From: Chrysomallon squamiferum
Taxonomy: Eukaryota; Mollusca; Gastropoda; Neomphalida; Peltospiridae
DNA: 59,500 nucleotides
NCBI GenBank assembly: GCA_012295275.1
Contig: CM022672.1
Location: 17,687,894-17,747,393 of the forward strand
Reading direction: 5' to 3'
Position numbers and translations under genes: made by a program. Shown one piece after another: positions 26,801 to 37,700 of this stretch (its first letter is position 1; the number at the start of each line of letters is the position of its first letter). Under the pieces are notes generated by a model. It was not told where the DNA came from. It did not search any database and was given only the letters and a program-made list of their open reading frames with translations.

Positions 26801-29251
26801 TTATGAAATCCAGAACATTTCCAGTCCTATGCATTTCAGATAAGGAATAATACTAACCTGAATATGACATTACATCAGAATAATTATTATTAAAATATGT
26901 TATACATATATGTCATTTATGTATAAGTAGTTAATATAATCAGCATAATTGGTATTTAGATATGGTACAAGAATTATATTATCTTAAAATATGATTCCAT
27001 GGAAGACAACAGATTTTTTTTATAATTCTATTTCTTTTAACATTTTTCACACAGTATTTAATTAGAAAGGCATTCATCATTGGTTTGATAGAAATAATCA
27101 CATATTCACACTTCTTATCATGTACTTCTGTATATTTCTTTAAATTAATCTCTCTATATATTTATTTCCAGCAATGTACATTGTTTTCAGAGACAATGAG
27201 AAGAGTGCATTTAAATATGCAGATCAGTCAATTTTGAACATGTTTGTTATGTCACTTGGGCAGTTTGCTGATTTCTATGACTCTTTTAGTGGAACTAAAC
27301 ACCCAGTAATGGGAAAAGTATGAAAGAAAAATCATTTTTGTTATTATTCTAATTTGTTGATTTGTTTGTTGTTTATTTTGTTATTATATTTTCCCCCCAC
27401 CTGACATTCACATACACTTTTCCCATTTACAACTGTTTCAACCCTGCACAACCATATATAGTGTTTGTTTTCAGTTTATATTAATTTCCTTTAGCATGAA
27501 AAAAACAAACAAAGGTAGTGATAAATAAAATTGCAAATAAAGAACAGTTTTTGAGAGAAAAAAATTATTATTTTAGGAATTCAATAAAACATTTTTAAAA
27601 TTGAGATGCTCATCTTGGTGAAAAATGTGAATTTGTTATAGAAAACACTAGAATTTAAGACAGTAATGATTTAATCCCAACAGTTATTGTATTACTTAAT
27701 ATTTCATTCTATATGTGTAATACATTCTGTTTCAACATCAAAAGGACAACAAGATGTTTCCTATCATTTGATGCAACTTGTTGCTTTATTTCATTCCATC
27801 TAACTCCACAGAGTTTTATTTATTTATTCAGTTGTTCTTGTCAGCAGTTTATTTCAGTTAACTTTTTCTTACAGACCCAAAACCACGATGACCATTGTTG
27901 CCACTTAGTTTTAGATGTGCCGTAATGTCTTCAAATATGGATACACCCATAATAAACTGTTTGAATTACAGGCAGTGAAACACTTGAGAACATTTTAACT
28001 GTTCTGTTTTTACAAATGGTTATTGACATATTTGAACGCAGTGTGGCACTATAGAGAAAATTCCACCACTTGATAATGCATTTATCAGATTTAAATCTTT
28101 GCTGCTTAACCAGTAAATTAAATTTTAATGAATAGTTTAATAATATTCCAGCAAAAATTTAACATGCAGTCTTTGTTTAATTGCATAAATATTTCCTTAC
28201 AGAATATATAATAATATATTTATCAAATGTGGTATACCTGTATTGGGCAGAAAGATTTAAATCTGGTTTTAACTGGTTGTCCATGAAGAGTTAAAATTAT
28301 TGAAGATTTAACAGAAAGAAGAATATTTCTATGACAAAAAAACAACAACAATATGACTGAAATAATTATAAGTATATAAATTATTCAGTGACAACAACTT
28401 TAACGAAATTTTAATTACAGCATGTTAATTAATTTTGTGTTTAAGTTTGATTGGAATGTATTCATATTAATTTAAGCTATATTGGATAAATATGATACTT
28501 AAATTGTTTAGAAGTGAGTGCAGACATTATAATCTGATCCTAAGACATATATTTTCTTGAATATTAATAATGCCAGCTGAAAAATATGATAAAAGTAAAT
28601 TCTTATTAAATATCTTATTACAATGGAATTTTCTATTTACATATTATTTTTAAAAGTACAATTTGCAGGTGAAATTTAAATATTTATGTTTTTATTTTTA
28701 ATTAAATAATAACTTTTCTTGGACATTCCATATTTTTTTTTAAATGTATTTATTCATAATTTGATCCAAAATTTAGAGTGTTCATGAGTTACAACTGCAC
28801 AATTTAACCTTGTAATTTCAGCCATGTTTATTGCTTTTCGTAACATGGATAGTGTATTTTCTGCCCCATTAGACTGCATTGTGGGAATGTTTTCCATGTC
28901 GGTGGGAGATTTTGATGATTTGTTTGCTGATTTTTTAAGGCTTCCTTCCCCACTGAACGAAGTAACTCAAGTATGTACCAGCAACCAACCTTCCATCCTT
29001 CCTTCCTAACCATATTTATGCACTGCATGGTATAAGTAGCTTAAAACCGTTATCTGAAGTTGCTTCTAATTATTGATAATAACACATCAGATTTAAAAAT
29101 AAATAAATAAATAAATAAAATAAAATAAAATGAAAATTCATACCTTTCTTTTGTTGCAAATTACATCTATAATGAATTTTTTTTTTTTTTTTTTTGTTAT
29201 TTTTTTTTGTTTAATTCAAAAGATTTAATATATTTTTTATTAATTATCTCC

Positions 29252-29292
<41 letters not shown>

Positions 29293-30746
29293 TGAAATTG
29301 ATGGAATAAATATATTTGTAATTACCATATATATATATATATTTTTAAATTCTTGTACAATTATATCATTTAAATGCAGTTAATATTTTAAGTCTATTTT
29401 AAATCCAGTTAATGTGTAAAAAAAAAAAAAAAAAAAAAATTATAAAGTAAATTAAGTGGAGTATTCGGTACAATTGGTTATTCTTTGATTAGGTTGTGTT
29501 TGTTATCTACATGATCATGGTAACTCTTCTTCTGGTGAACATGTTGATAGCTATGATGGGCAACACATACCAGCTTGTGAACCAGCAACAGAAGGAATGG
29601 TTTAGACAGGTAAGTGCAAGCAATTTCATGCTGGGGCACACACGCACACACACACACACACACAGACATTCAAAAATTTAAATTTTAAAAATAAAATAAA
29701 TAAATAAATAAAATGCAGTGTTTGTATTTTTTTTAATTCTGAAAACTGAGACTTTTTGCAAGCAGCCAAAAAATAGTGATATCTTACACTTTTCATATAT
29801 TTATGCAGTTAAATGGCATTCATTTTCTTAAGCCTTTGAATCAAAACATAATTTATGTTATCATTTTTATCTAATTTTTAAAAATGTATATTCAGTTTTT
29901 TGTGTGTGTGTTTTTGTTCTTCTTTATATGTGCTTTTGACTACAGGGAAAGTGAACTCGTTCTCTTTTAAAAATTAATTATTATGCAGATGTTAATTGTT
30001 TTCTGGCTTTTTTTTTTTTTAAAAACAATTAATTTTTGGTTTTTTAGCCTGGTGTTAAATAATTTATTTTAAATTTAAGGTGTAAAATGTTTGCAGCATT
30101 CAAAAATAGGTGTAGATGTTATGCAGACCTAAGTTTCTATTCATTTGCAAAAATCAGTATATCACTTCATTTTCAGTTGAAATGTTTATTATTCGTTACA
30201 GTGGGCAAATATAATTCTAGTTATTGAGCAGAATTTCAGTAAAGAAGAGAGAAAGAAAATGCTGATAAAGTATTCAGAGCCTATTAAAAATGAAGAAAAC
30301 CGAGCCCTAAACATCCGACATCATGAGTCTGTAAGATATTTCTTTTGATTGTATGTCTCATTTTGATTTGCAGTAAAAACAAATTTAACCTGAAAAAATT
30401 CTGTTAAGAATATGCTTGCATGATCTATAATATTTTTTTTTTGTGGTGGTTTTTTTTTTGGGGGGTGTTTTTTTCAATTATAAACATTTATCACTATATT
30501 TCTACTAGAGCAGGCTTTGAAATGAAAATGCCAAATGTTGCTGATGAAATGCTTAATGGTACCATAATACACACTTTGTTCAAAAATGTCGGTATAGGTA
30601 TGTCTCCGATTCCTTTCCTTTCACTGAACACATTTTGTATTTAAACTCGGACTATTTTCAGAGAATGTAGAAAAGTTTCATTTATATATCAGTCATTTTT
30701 ATTTCCTTTGCAGATTGAAGGTAAAGAAACATTAAAGACAAATTAA
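17754..30746 (+). CDS. TRPV channel, Nanchung/OCR-like, with alternative pore exons
   Basis: Exons: 17754-18060, 18831-18986, 19670-19859, 20368-20521, 21268-21285 (microexon), 21824-21925, 23099-23248, 23492-23574, 23957-24140, 24758-24865, 25261-25412, 25941-26050, then 27172-27317 OR 28822-28970, then 29493-29609, 30202-30330, 30714-30746. With the first pore exon this gives 712 residues; all phases close. Residues about 105-340 are ankyrin repeats, with [40 protein letters not shown] and [18 protein letters not shown], the pattern I know from insect Nanchung. S1 is near 390-407, S2 449-465, S3 487-505, S4 517-533, S5 555-575, the pore 590-605, and S6 ([16 protein letters not shown]) 621-642. 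Nanchung-type subunits assemble with Inactive-type TRPV in ciliated mechanosensory neurons. An Inactive partner is not in this window. Confidence 0.9.
21268..21285 (+). CDS. 18-nt microexon of TRPV (candidate, optional)
   Basis: A pyrimidine-rich acceptor (gtttgttttgtag) and a consensus donor (GTGAGT) bracket 18 nt encoding DNPKLL. Both neighbours join in phase 0, so inclusion or skipping keeps the frame. It would insert six residues into an ankyrin loop between VIHSNK and DIFDLL. Confidence 0.6.
22942..22991. repeat. GAT microsatellite in a TRPV intron
   Basis: A run of GAT units with one interruption, about 110 bp upstream of the acceptor of exon 23099-23248. No function inferred. Confidence 0.9.
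26496..26594. repeat. Perfect 44-bp inverted repeat with 11-nt loop in a TRPV intron
   Basis: Arm 26496-26539 is the exact reverse complement of 26551-26594, separated by 11 nt. In RNA it would form a very stable hairpin. It lies about 450 nt after the donor at 26051, upstream of both mutually exclusive pore exons. It may be a recent foldback insertion or a structural splicing element. No reading frame is involved. Confidence 0.93.
27172..27317 (+). CDS. TRPV alternative pore exon a (SLGQF filter)
   Basis: 146 nt, acceptor tttatttccag, donor GTATGA. It enters in phase 1 (G|CA completes Ala) and leaves in phase 0. It encodes the end of S5 (AMYIVFRD), a linker, the pore helix ([17 protein letters not shown]) and the start of the post-pore loop (GTKHPVMGK). 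The filter-like motif is S-L-G-Q-F with CAG at 27261-27263. It can join directly to exon 29493-29609 but not to 28822-28970. Confidence 0.85.
28822..28970 (+). CDS. TRPV alternative pore exon b (SVGDF filter)
   Basis: 149 nt, acceptor ttgtaatttcag, donor GTATGT. Entry and exit phases are the same as for exon a, and the protein is homologous: [10 protein letters not shown], then [17 protein letters not shown], then [10 protein letters not shown]. The filter-like motif is S-V-G-D-F with GAT at 28908-28910. Length differs by one codon. Joining it after exon a shifts the frame into a stop. The downstream exon encodes S6 for both forms. Confidence 0.85.
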
Positions 30747-30863
30747 CAAATGAAAGAACTGTTTAACCACATCTGTCGTGTGATCTCAGACTTCGCTTTG
30801 CTCATATGGGGACAGATTTAGTACCAAGAGCAAGCAAGAACCTGCAAGATGACATTTTTATAC

Positions 30864-30869
30864 AATAAA
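30864..30869 (+). promoter_or_regulatory. Candidate TRPV poly(A) signal
   Basis: AATAAA 118 nt after the TRPV stop codon. Later AATAAA copies exist in this AT-rich DNA, so longer 3'UTRs are possible. Confidence 0.45.
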
Positions 30870-31300
30870 AAGTATATAAAGATATTTGCTCTGTTTACCT
30901 AGTGACATCAGAGACGAATGTAATTTGCTTTTAAATTTCTGTGGGGTGGCACATTGGTATGAGTTTACAGATGCTATGGCAAGCTCAAAGTGGACAAAAA
31001 TGTAAACCAAAGCTTGCATTGTTTGGCAGTTGACTGAAAAAAGGTTATGTTTTTGTGCCTTTTATAATTGATCAGATCTGAGATAAATTTTTTAATGCTT
31101 TTTCAGTGCCATAAAGTGCGAATGGTATCAGCTGTGCTAACTGTGGTGTAATCTGGCCCAGACTAAATGGGTTTGTTTTAAGGAATAACTTTTATTTTAT
31201 TTTTTATTTTTGTTTGTGCTGTTTTTATTAGATAACTGGATACTACAGTAATAAAAGACACAAATTTAACGTTCTGAATTTTTAAGAATTCTGTAAAGGA

Positions 31301-31529
31301 CGGGGCCGGATTTCCCATATAGGCTTTCTAGGCTTTCGGCTAGTGCCCAGGGTGGCAAATCATTATATAAAAATGTAAAACCATGTTTTTACTTTCAACT
31401 AGAGCATAAGTTATAACCATTCATATTATATAAACTAAGTGGGAAGGATGAGGTGGACTTTGAGCCTTGAGGAGAGGGCGGTAATATTTCTTTAGCCTAT
31501 GGGCGGAAAGCCCATTAAATCCAGCCCTG
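31301..31529. mobile_element. hAT-like MITE (229 bp)
   Basis: The left end CGGGGCCGGATTT and the reverse complement of the right end, CAGGGCTGGATTT, form imperfect terminal inverted repeats. The 8-bp word GTAAAGGA directly flanks both sides (31293-31300 and 31530-31537), the target-site length expected of hAT transposons. There is no coding capacity, so it is non-autonomous. It is inserted downstream of TRPV, possibly in its 3'UTR. Confidence 0.8.
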
Positions 31530-32880
31530 GTAAAGGACTGTGTATTTTTGAATGCAGTACAACACTGTGTGAAGTGACAGTCAGTAATGTGATTAATGGA
31601 AATATTTCTTTTTTAATAGAATATTTATTACTAATAATGAGAACTGAAACGTTATTACAATTTAAATGTTAACTGTTGTTTTAAGAACTTTAATGATCTG
31701 AGAAAAAATGTTTTATATAACTAATCAATTCACACTGTTATTCTAATAAAGGTGGTTGTTGGTGTGATACGAGCTTAAAACTTGTTCAGTGTTTATATGT
31801 CATAATGTTGTTACTTTGTCAAACTATCACAATTTTTGTTTGTTTTTGTTTTAATTTGCAGCGATATTTATATACCTCTTTACTTTAAAATTTATTTCAT
31901 TTTATTTATTTATTTTTGTACATATTTTGTTTAAAACCAAAGTGACTGTGCTGAGATATTATGTTTTGCAAGTCTCCATCCATCCTTTTATCCTTTCATT
32001 AACAGCTGCAAAAGATGGCTTAATATTTTGATTAACTGCTGATAAAAAATATTTTATATCTGTGATATTTATTACATGTTTGTTCTATATAGATAAAAAT
32101 AAAAAGATTTGTTGTATCATGTGGTTTATTATATTTCATTTTACAGGACCAAAATAACATTTAAAAAATATATATATATATGTATATATAATTTTTATTA
32201 TTTTTTTATTTTATATGCAAAGATTTTATTTTAAAAAAGTCTTGTTATGGCTTTTTGTGTTACGATTGTTATACCTCATTAATAAAAATATTTAGGCAGG
32301 CTCACTGATAATGTTAAAATAGTTTTAATTTGAAATTAGAAAATACAATCCGACTACTTTTTAAAAATAAATTATATTATACAGTTGTACTGTTAATTTT
32401 GATGAAGACATACAGTGATTTAATGATAACAATAGCTTTATAATTTTGTAAACCTGTTTATTTAAAAACTGCACATTATAGGCAATGCATTATATTTTAA
32501 TTTTCAAAAGGCTATTATCCAACAAAGTTATCAAAAATACGTGGGACAAACTCCTATGAAAATATCTGGAATATACCCTAATCAATTCTGTGGCCAATTA
32601 TTTCCCTTATAGATTTCGATTTTAAGTTGAAAAAAAAACACATCCTAAAATGATTGTTATTACTTAAAGACCATGTAATACAATGATTTGTGCTAATAAA
32701 CCAGTGATATATAATACGTCAAAAATGAACAAATGAACGATATACAAATATCTGCAAATTCCTTCAAAATATATGGCAAAAAATGAAAGCCCGTAAAAAG
32801 AAAAAGAAAGAAAAAGTTGGGGGTTTTTTTTTGTTTTTAAAGCATAAACCCTAATTTAATACAGCAGATTTTATAGATTT

Positions 32881-32924
32881 TTACGTCATAGATGTTTGAC
32901 GTCAGTGTCATCATGCCCTATAAA
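32881..32924 (+). promoter_or_regulatory. CRE plus TATA promoter of the downstream four-TM gene
   Basis: A TTACGTCA half-site-like element at 32881-32888, a perfect palindromic TGACGTCA cAMP-response element at 32897-32904 and TATAAA at 32919-32924 sit 120-160 bp upstream of the ATG at 33044. The arrangement is that of a compact CREB/ATF-responsive promoter. The TATA word alone would be weak evidence in such AT-rich DNA, but the CRE is not. Confidence 0.6.
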
Positions 32925-33043
32925 CAACAGAAGTTACACGGAATTTCTTATAAAATATGAACATAGATTAATTCTTCCTGCTTGTCGGATGGATTTCAAG
33001 AATCATTTTTCGAAATGCCATCATCGGAGGCAAGACTGAAAAA

Positions 33044-33481
33044 ATGCATTATATTAACACCACCAGAAGGAAAAACGTGCAAAATCCTCATAAACTGATC
33101 GGCTGTTTCACTTGTGGACTGGCCGTTGCTTTACTTGTGCACTTAAATGTGTCAGCGGATATCTTTTTTGTTGACTTGTTAATAGCTTCTTGCATATTTT
33201 CACTATGGTTCTTTTATGTGTTACATAACTTAACAGATTATCTTAATCACCGTCTGCTATTCCATCTTCTGTTTATCGTCGCTCGGCTTTGGGCACCTGA
33301 TATTGGATGCAGTGTTGTAAAATATATCTGGGAAAGCATATTTGGTGTAAAATATGCCAGTGAACGTATGGTCAAATTCTTTAAGTATATCCCGAACACA
33401 GCTTTTGTTTTTCGATGTTTTGTTATACCATTCTGTTTGATCTGGCCTCTGTGTATGGCTGTGGCGCGCAGAAGGCGATGA
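33044..33481 (+). CDS. Uncharacterised four-TM protein, 145 aa
   Basis: Not recognised. Four hydrophobic segments are visible: about residues 19-37, 39-62, 71-88 and 118-139. It has a short basic N terminus and ends in four arginines. A positively charged segment (about residues 104-114) separates the third and fourth hydrophobic stretches. The frame is intronless. Support for a real gene: a CRE+TATA promoter about 130 bp upstream, an AATAAA about 220 nt after the stop, and a composition unlike the low-complexity frames around it. Two short upstream ATGs (32989 and 33015) open out-of-frame micro-ORFs. The opposite-strand frames over the same DNA look like shadows. Function is unknown; a small tetraspan or transporter-like protein cannot be excluded. 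Confidence 0.5.
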   Translation: MHYINTTRRKNVQNPHKLIGCFTCGLAVALLVHLNVSADIFFVDLLIASCIFSLWFFYVLHNLTDYLNHRLLFHLLFIVARLWAPDIGCSVVKYIWESIFGVKYASERMVKFFKYIPNTAFVFRCFVIPFCLIWPLCMAVARRRR

Positions 33482-33702
33482 TGGAAGTACGCACACGCAT
33501 TCTTGGGGATCTTCGCAAAGCTTCTGTGGATTTGCAACATTACATTTGCTCACATGCTGTATGCACAAATTTTTAGAAAATTATGTTTATGTGGTGTAAT
33601 GTTAATTACTGTAAAAAATGTACTTTTGAAGATTAAAAATGAATTGTCTAAATATATTCTGAATACTCCCAAAATATTATTTTATTCGTTTTTATCGCGT
33701 CA

Positions 33703-33708
33703 AATAAA
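33703..33708 (+). promoter_or_regulatory. Candidate poly(A) signal of the four-TM gene
   Basis: AATAAA about 220 nt downstream of the stop at 33481, before the MITE insertion. Confidence 0.4.
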
Positions 33709-33857
33709 TCTTAATTAATAAAGAAATTCAGTAGCAAAGAAGTAGTTTACGAATATTTTGTTGCTACTATGTTCTGCCCTTGTGATGTCTTCTACACACG
33801 TTCTAATGAAATTCATTTCACGTTTTTGCATTTGGTTAATCTTTCTTGGTTTCTGTA

Positions 33858-34099
33858 CAGTGGCGTGCAGAGGCCTGGTCGTACCCGTGGCCAACTCCTT
33901 GACTGTATGCCCCAACGACTCGAGTATAAGGCCTTAGTACTGAGAAATATTACGAGAAAGGAAGATATTCTGAACATGTAATCACAGATGAAACATAAAA
34001 TAAACGCTTTATTCGATTTATATATAAATCAATGAAATTTGTTTTCTCTGACTGGACGCCCGAGGTCACCGACCCTTCCTCTGCACGCTGCTGTATCTG
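33858..34099. mobile_element. hAT-like MITE (242 bp)
   Basis: The element starts CAGTGGCGTGCAGAGG and ends with the near reverse complement CCTCTGCACGC followed by TGCTGTATCTG. The 8-bp direct repeat TTTCTGTA flanks it (33850-33857 and 34100-34107), and CAG...CTG ends fit hAT. The right end has about six extra bases relative to the left, so the inverted repeat is imperfect. The interior has no long frame. Confidence 0.7.
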
Positions 34100-34404
34100 T
34101 TTCTGTACCCTTTTGGGCTGGAAACATTTACAGACTCGCTGAATAGTTCCATCAAATCTCATGGGTCAACTACTGACCACTTTGTAATTTAATGATTACA
34201 TTTGTATCCTATATAATCTTGTAGATAGCTGTATGTCAATGATTATACTTGCATATTAGCATACACTTCAAATAATTACAACCACTGTTTTAACACATTC
34301 TCCACATTAACCTCCAAGTAGCTTGGGCATTTTAATGAAAACGGACAAAATCTGTAGATCCAATAATTCTGTTTCTTTTGGAAAAGAGCAAAGGAACACC
34401 AGCA

Positions 34405-34439
<35 letters not shown>

Positions 34440-34793
34440 TGCATAATTATTAGCTAAGATTGGTATTTCAAAACAAACGGCAACTTTCCAATAACAGCTA
34501 ACAATCAGCATTGCAACCTGCTGCACACTTCACACCAACTCCCCACTGCACCTGTTTCAATTCAGTATCAGAAAGGCAGAGAGATGTGACTTACTTTGAA
34601 CACCCATTAATACTTTTTCAATAATCCATCCATCTAATCTCCTTTAAAACATCAAAATAATAATAAATAATTAATAATAATAATAACAATAATGCAAAAT
34701 TAAAATCAAAAACATAACACATGAAAACAAATTTTTTAGATGTATGAAATTATTTTTTTTTAATGATGAAAACAGTATGAGAATGAATGAAAA

Positions 34794-37700
34794 CTATAAG
34801 CCTCCAGGATTTTCTGAAAGCCAGAGCTTAAATGTCCTGTCATATGAACATGTGCACATGTATTTTAGATTTGGTGAGATGTCCATCCCCATCACCTTCC
34901 CTTCATGTCCAGCCATTGTCTTTAAAGGCGCCCAGTTTGGGTGAGCCCAAACCTGAAACATTAATTAATGGTAAGATTATAGTTCAATAATTATTCTGAT
35001 TTTTTTTTTTTTTTTTTTATAGAGTTCATATTATAATTTTTTTTTAATAATACAAGGAATATTAGCCAAGATATTTTCTTCTTAATCATTATCTAAAAAA
35101 CTTGCCATTTAATTTCCATACATGATGATTACTACACAGTTATGATAATTGTAACTGTTATATTAAAATGGTGAATAAAAATTAAAGTGTGCTTATGACA
35201 GTAACAACAAACGGGCTATGTACGTTTTATATACTGTTTTAATTTATTTCTGGGGACATTTTGGTAAAAATAAATAAAATGAAAAGTTCACAAGGATGCA
35301 GAAAGGGAGATATTTCTCCATCAGGATACCATTTTTAAAAAGAAATACTAAAAAAAAATTGTGACCAACTGAGTAAATTAATGTAAACAATTGGGAAAAT
35401 CCTGGGTGTATCAAGGATTTTTGTACCTGATTAAACCATTAAATAAAGCAAGAAATATCTGCCTCCTTGCATTCATGTGAGATTCTTATTTTATGTTCAT
35501 TTTATGTTGTAAGCAAAAAGAACCAAACTGAGCAAACATTAGGAATTATAGAAAATTATTTATCCTGTTTCCTACTACCACAGATATCCCAGGATTAATG
35601 AATTATATAGGTTGCACTTAAGCCACTTCAGCTTAAATACACTTTACACCATTCGTTAACTATCATCTGTAATAACACACATACCTTAGCTGTGCCATCA
35701 TATGATGCTGTGACAAGGTAATTGCCATGATGTGCTGAAATAAAGAAATCACAAGTTTATAAAGCGGAAACTGTAGCCATGAGATTGATAACAGAAAATG
35801 GAAATGAAGAACATAAGCACATTAAGCAAACACCAATACTAAAAGATGCAGACACAAATGTGTATATTACAAGTAAAAAATTAATAAAAATTTGGAGAAA
35901 TGTTAAAAATCTGGCAGTGTCTATCCAGTTAAAATTGCCAACTGGATATAAAACAAAAAGAATGAAAGAGCTGGATATGATATATATATATACTTTTGAA
36001 ACTTAGCACAAACTAAAGAAATATATACATACGCTGAAAGCGAACAGTAGAAACTAGGTTGGTATGACAGGGGATTGTGTATATGCATTTTCTTTGTCTT
36101 AAATCCCAGATTTTTGAAGAATTGTCCTCACTGCCTGTGGCTATGTGATACCTGTAAAAAAACAATTAATGCGAAATGTATATATTATTTATAAAGCAAA
36201 AAGCAGCATATTAATTTATCACTGTTTTATAGTTTAAAATAATGTAACAGTGATGGTAAGTATCAAACAATGAAACTTTTAGGTAACTGTGTTTACATTA
36301 TTGTTAATCATTTGATATTTTGAATATAAGCAATTTATGAGTAATTTTATTAGTGGGAGTTGTGGTCTTCAAGCATAAGACTAAGACTTTTTAGAGTCAT
36401 GTAGTAATTCACAATATGGATTATTACAAAAAGACCTTCAGTAATTCTTCAACAGGAAAAATAAATATATGATATAAAAACCCACATAAGAAAAGATAAA
36501 AAGGCAGCTTATAGTGTGTCACTTACCCATCAGAATTGAAGTTCACTGACAGTATGGATTTAAGATGACCCTCGAGAAACATAACACAGCGACCAGATCG
36601 TAGATCCCAAACACGACCAAAAGCATCCAGTCCTCTGTAATAACAACATTTCTCTTAAATCACATGTACCAAGTTTAATTTACTGTTTTGTAGTAATCTC
36701 CAAATTGACAAACAGAAAATTTGTTTTTATTTAATTAATTTGGTTATTTTTGAACAAAATTACGAGAACTATAACAACTCCTTTATTGAATGCAATTCTT
36801 TTTATTTATTTATTTAATTAATTTGTGCAGTACTTTGTTAATATTTGTATTTAACATACTTAGTAACAACGTATTTATTCAGATTTAATATAAAGCTGAT
36901 GTTTTAATGAATTATGTGTTGTTTATGTAATTTACTGCATTTACCCTGTGACAGCTAGAGCGCCGTCATTCTGGAAGGCGATGTCATACACTGCTTTACT
37001 GTGACCTTCTTGGTGCAGGATCTCCTCCTGAGCTTCCAAATCCCAGAATCTCCAGGAATTATCAAAGCTTAAAACAAAAATAAAAAAATAAAACAAACAT
37101 AAAACACTTTATCTTTTTCTTAAACATTTCTATATATATATACACAAATATTTAAGAAAAATCTATATATATATATATATATATAGATAGATAAATGTTT
37201 AAGAAAAAGAAAAAGTAATTTATGTTTGTTTTATTTTTAATTATTTATTATTACCAACTTACACTTATAGCATAAAATGACACAGGAAAATTGCAAACAC
37301 AGCAGGTTTCATGTGTCTTTGCAGGTTTGTTATATTATTTTACCACTCTATAATTAACAAATACTTTTCATAATACCTACATAATAAACAAACGTCAATC
37401 CTAAAAAATATTCAATAATGAAAATACATTGAAATTTCCATAACAAAGGACCCCAAAAGCATATAAATAAACAAATAATATGCAGCTTATTTAAATTAAA
37501 AAAGAAATTAAAACAAAAGAACAACCAGTATATATTAGTTAGTTTACTTACACACAAGTGCCAAGAAATCTGCCAGAAGGATGAAAAGCCAATCTGGACA
37601 CTCTAAATGGAGCATGGCCTTCTATATCAGCTATAGGTTCATCACTGAAATCACAAAATAAATTGTTGAAAATGTATTATCATAGTATTACACTTCGTTC

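Larger units (their letters stand above)
30747..33043. other. TRPV 3'UTR and intergenic DNA
   Basis: Begins as the TRPV 3'UTR; the first AATAAA is about 118 nt after the stop. It contains one hAT-like MITE (separate entry) and, at the right end, the CRE/TATA promoter of the next gene. No other coding frame is convincing. Confidence 0.55.
33482..34793. other. Intergenic DNA between the four-TM gene and PRPF4
   Basis: Contains the probable 3'UTR of the four-TM gene, a hAT-like MITE (separate entry), a TA run near 34410-34436 and the 3' side of PRPF4 (minus). No other gene was seen. Confidence 0.6.

Noticed and set aside
30505-30600. Exon-like stretch between the last two TRPV exons (translation includes [12 protein letters not shown]), with an AG before and a GT after
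   Set aside because: Its frame needs a phase-1 acceptor while the preceding exon ends in phase 0, and the next exon joins cleanly without it. Left as unexplained rather than called.
33247-33568. Minus-strand frames of 97 and 103 codons over the four-TM gene
   Set aside because: Opposite-strand shadows; the plus strand has the promoter, poly(A) signal and membrane-segment pattern.
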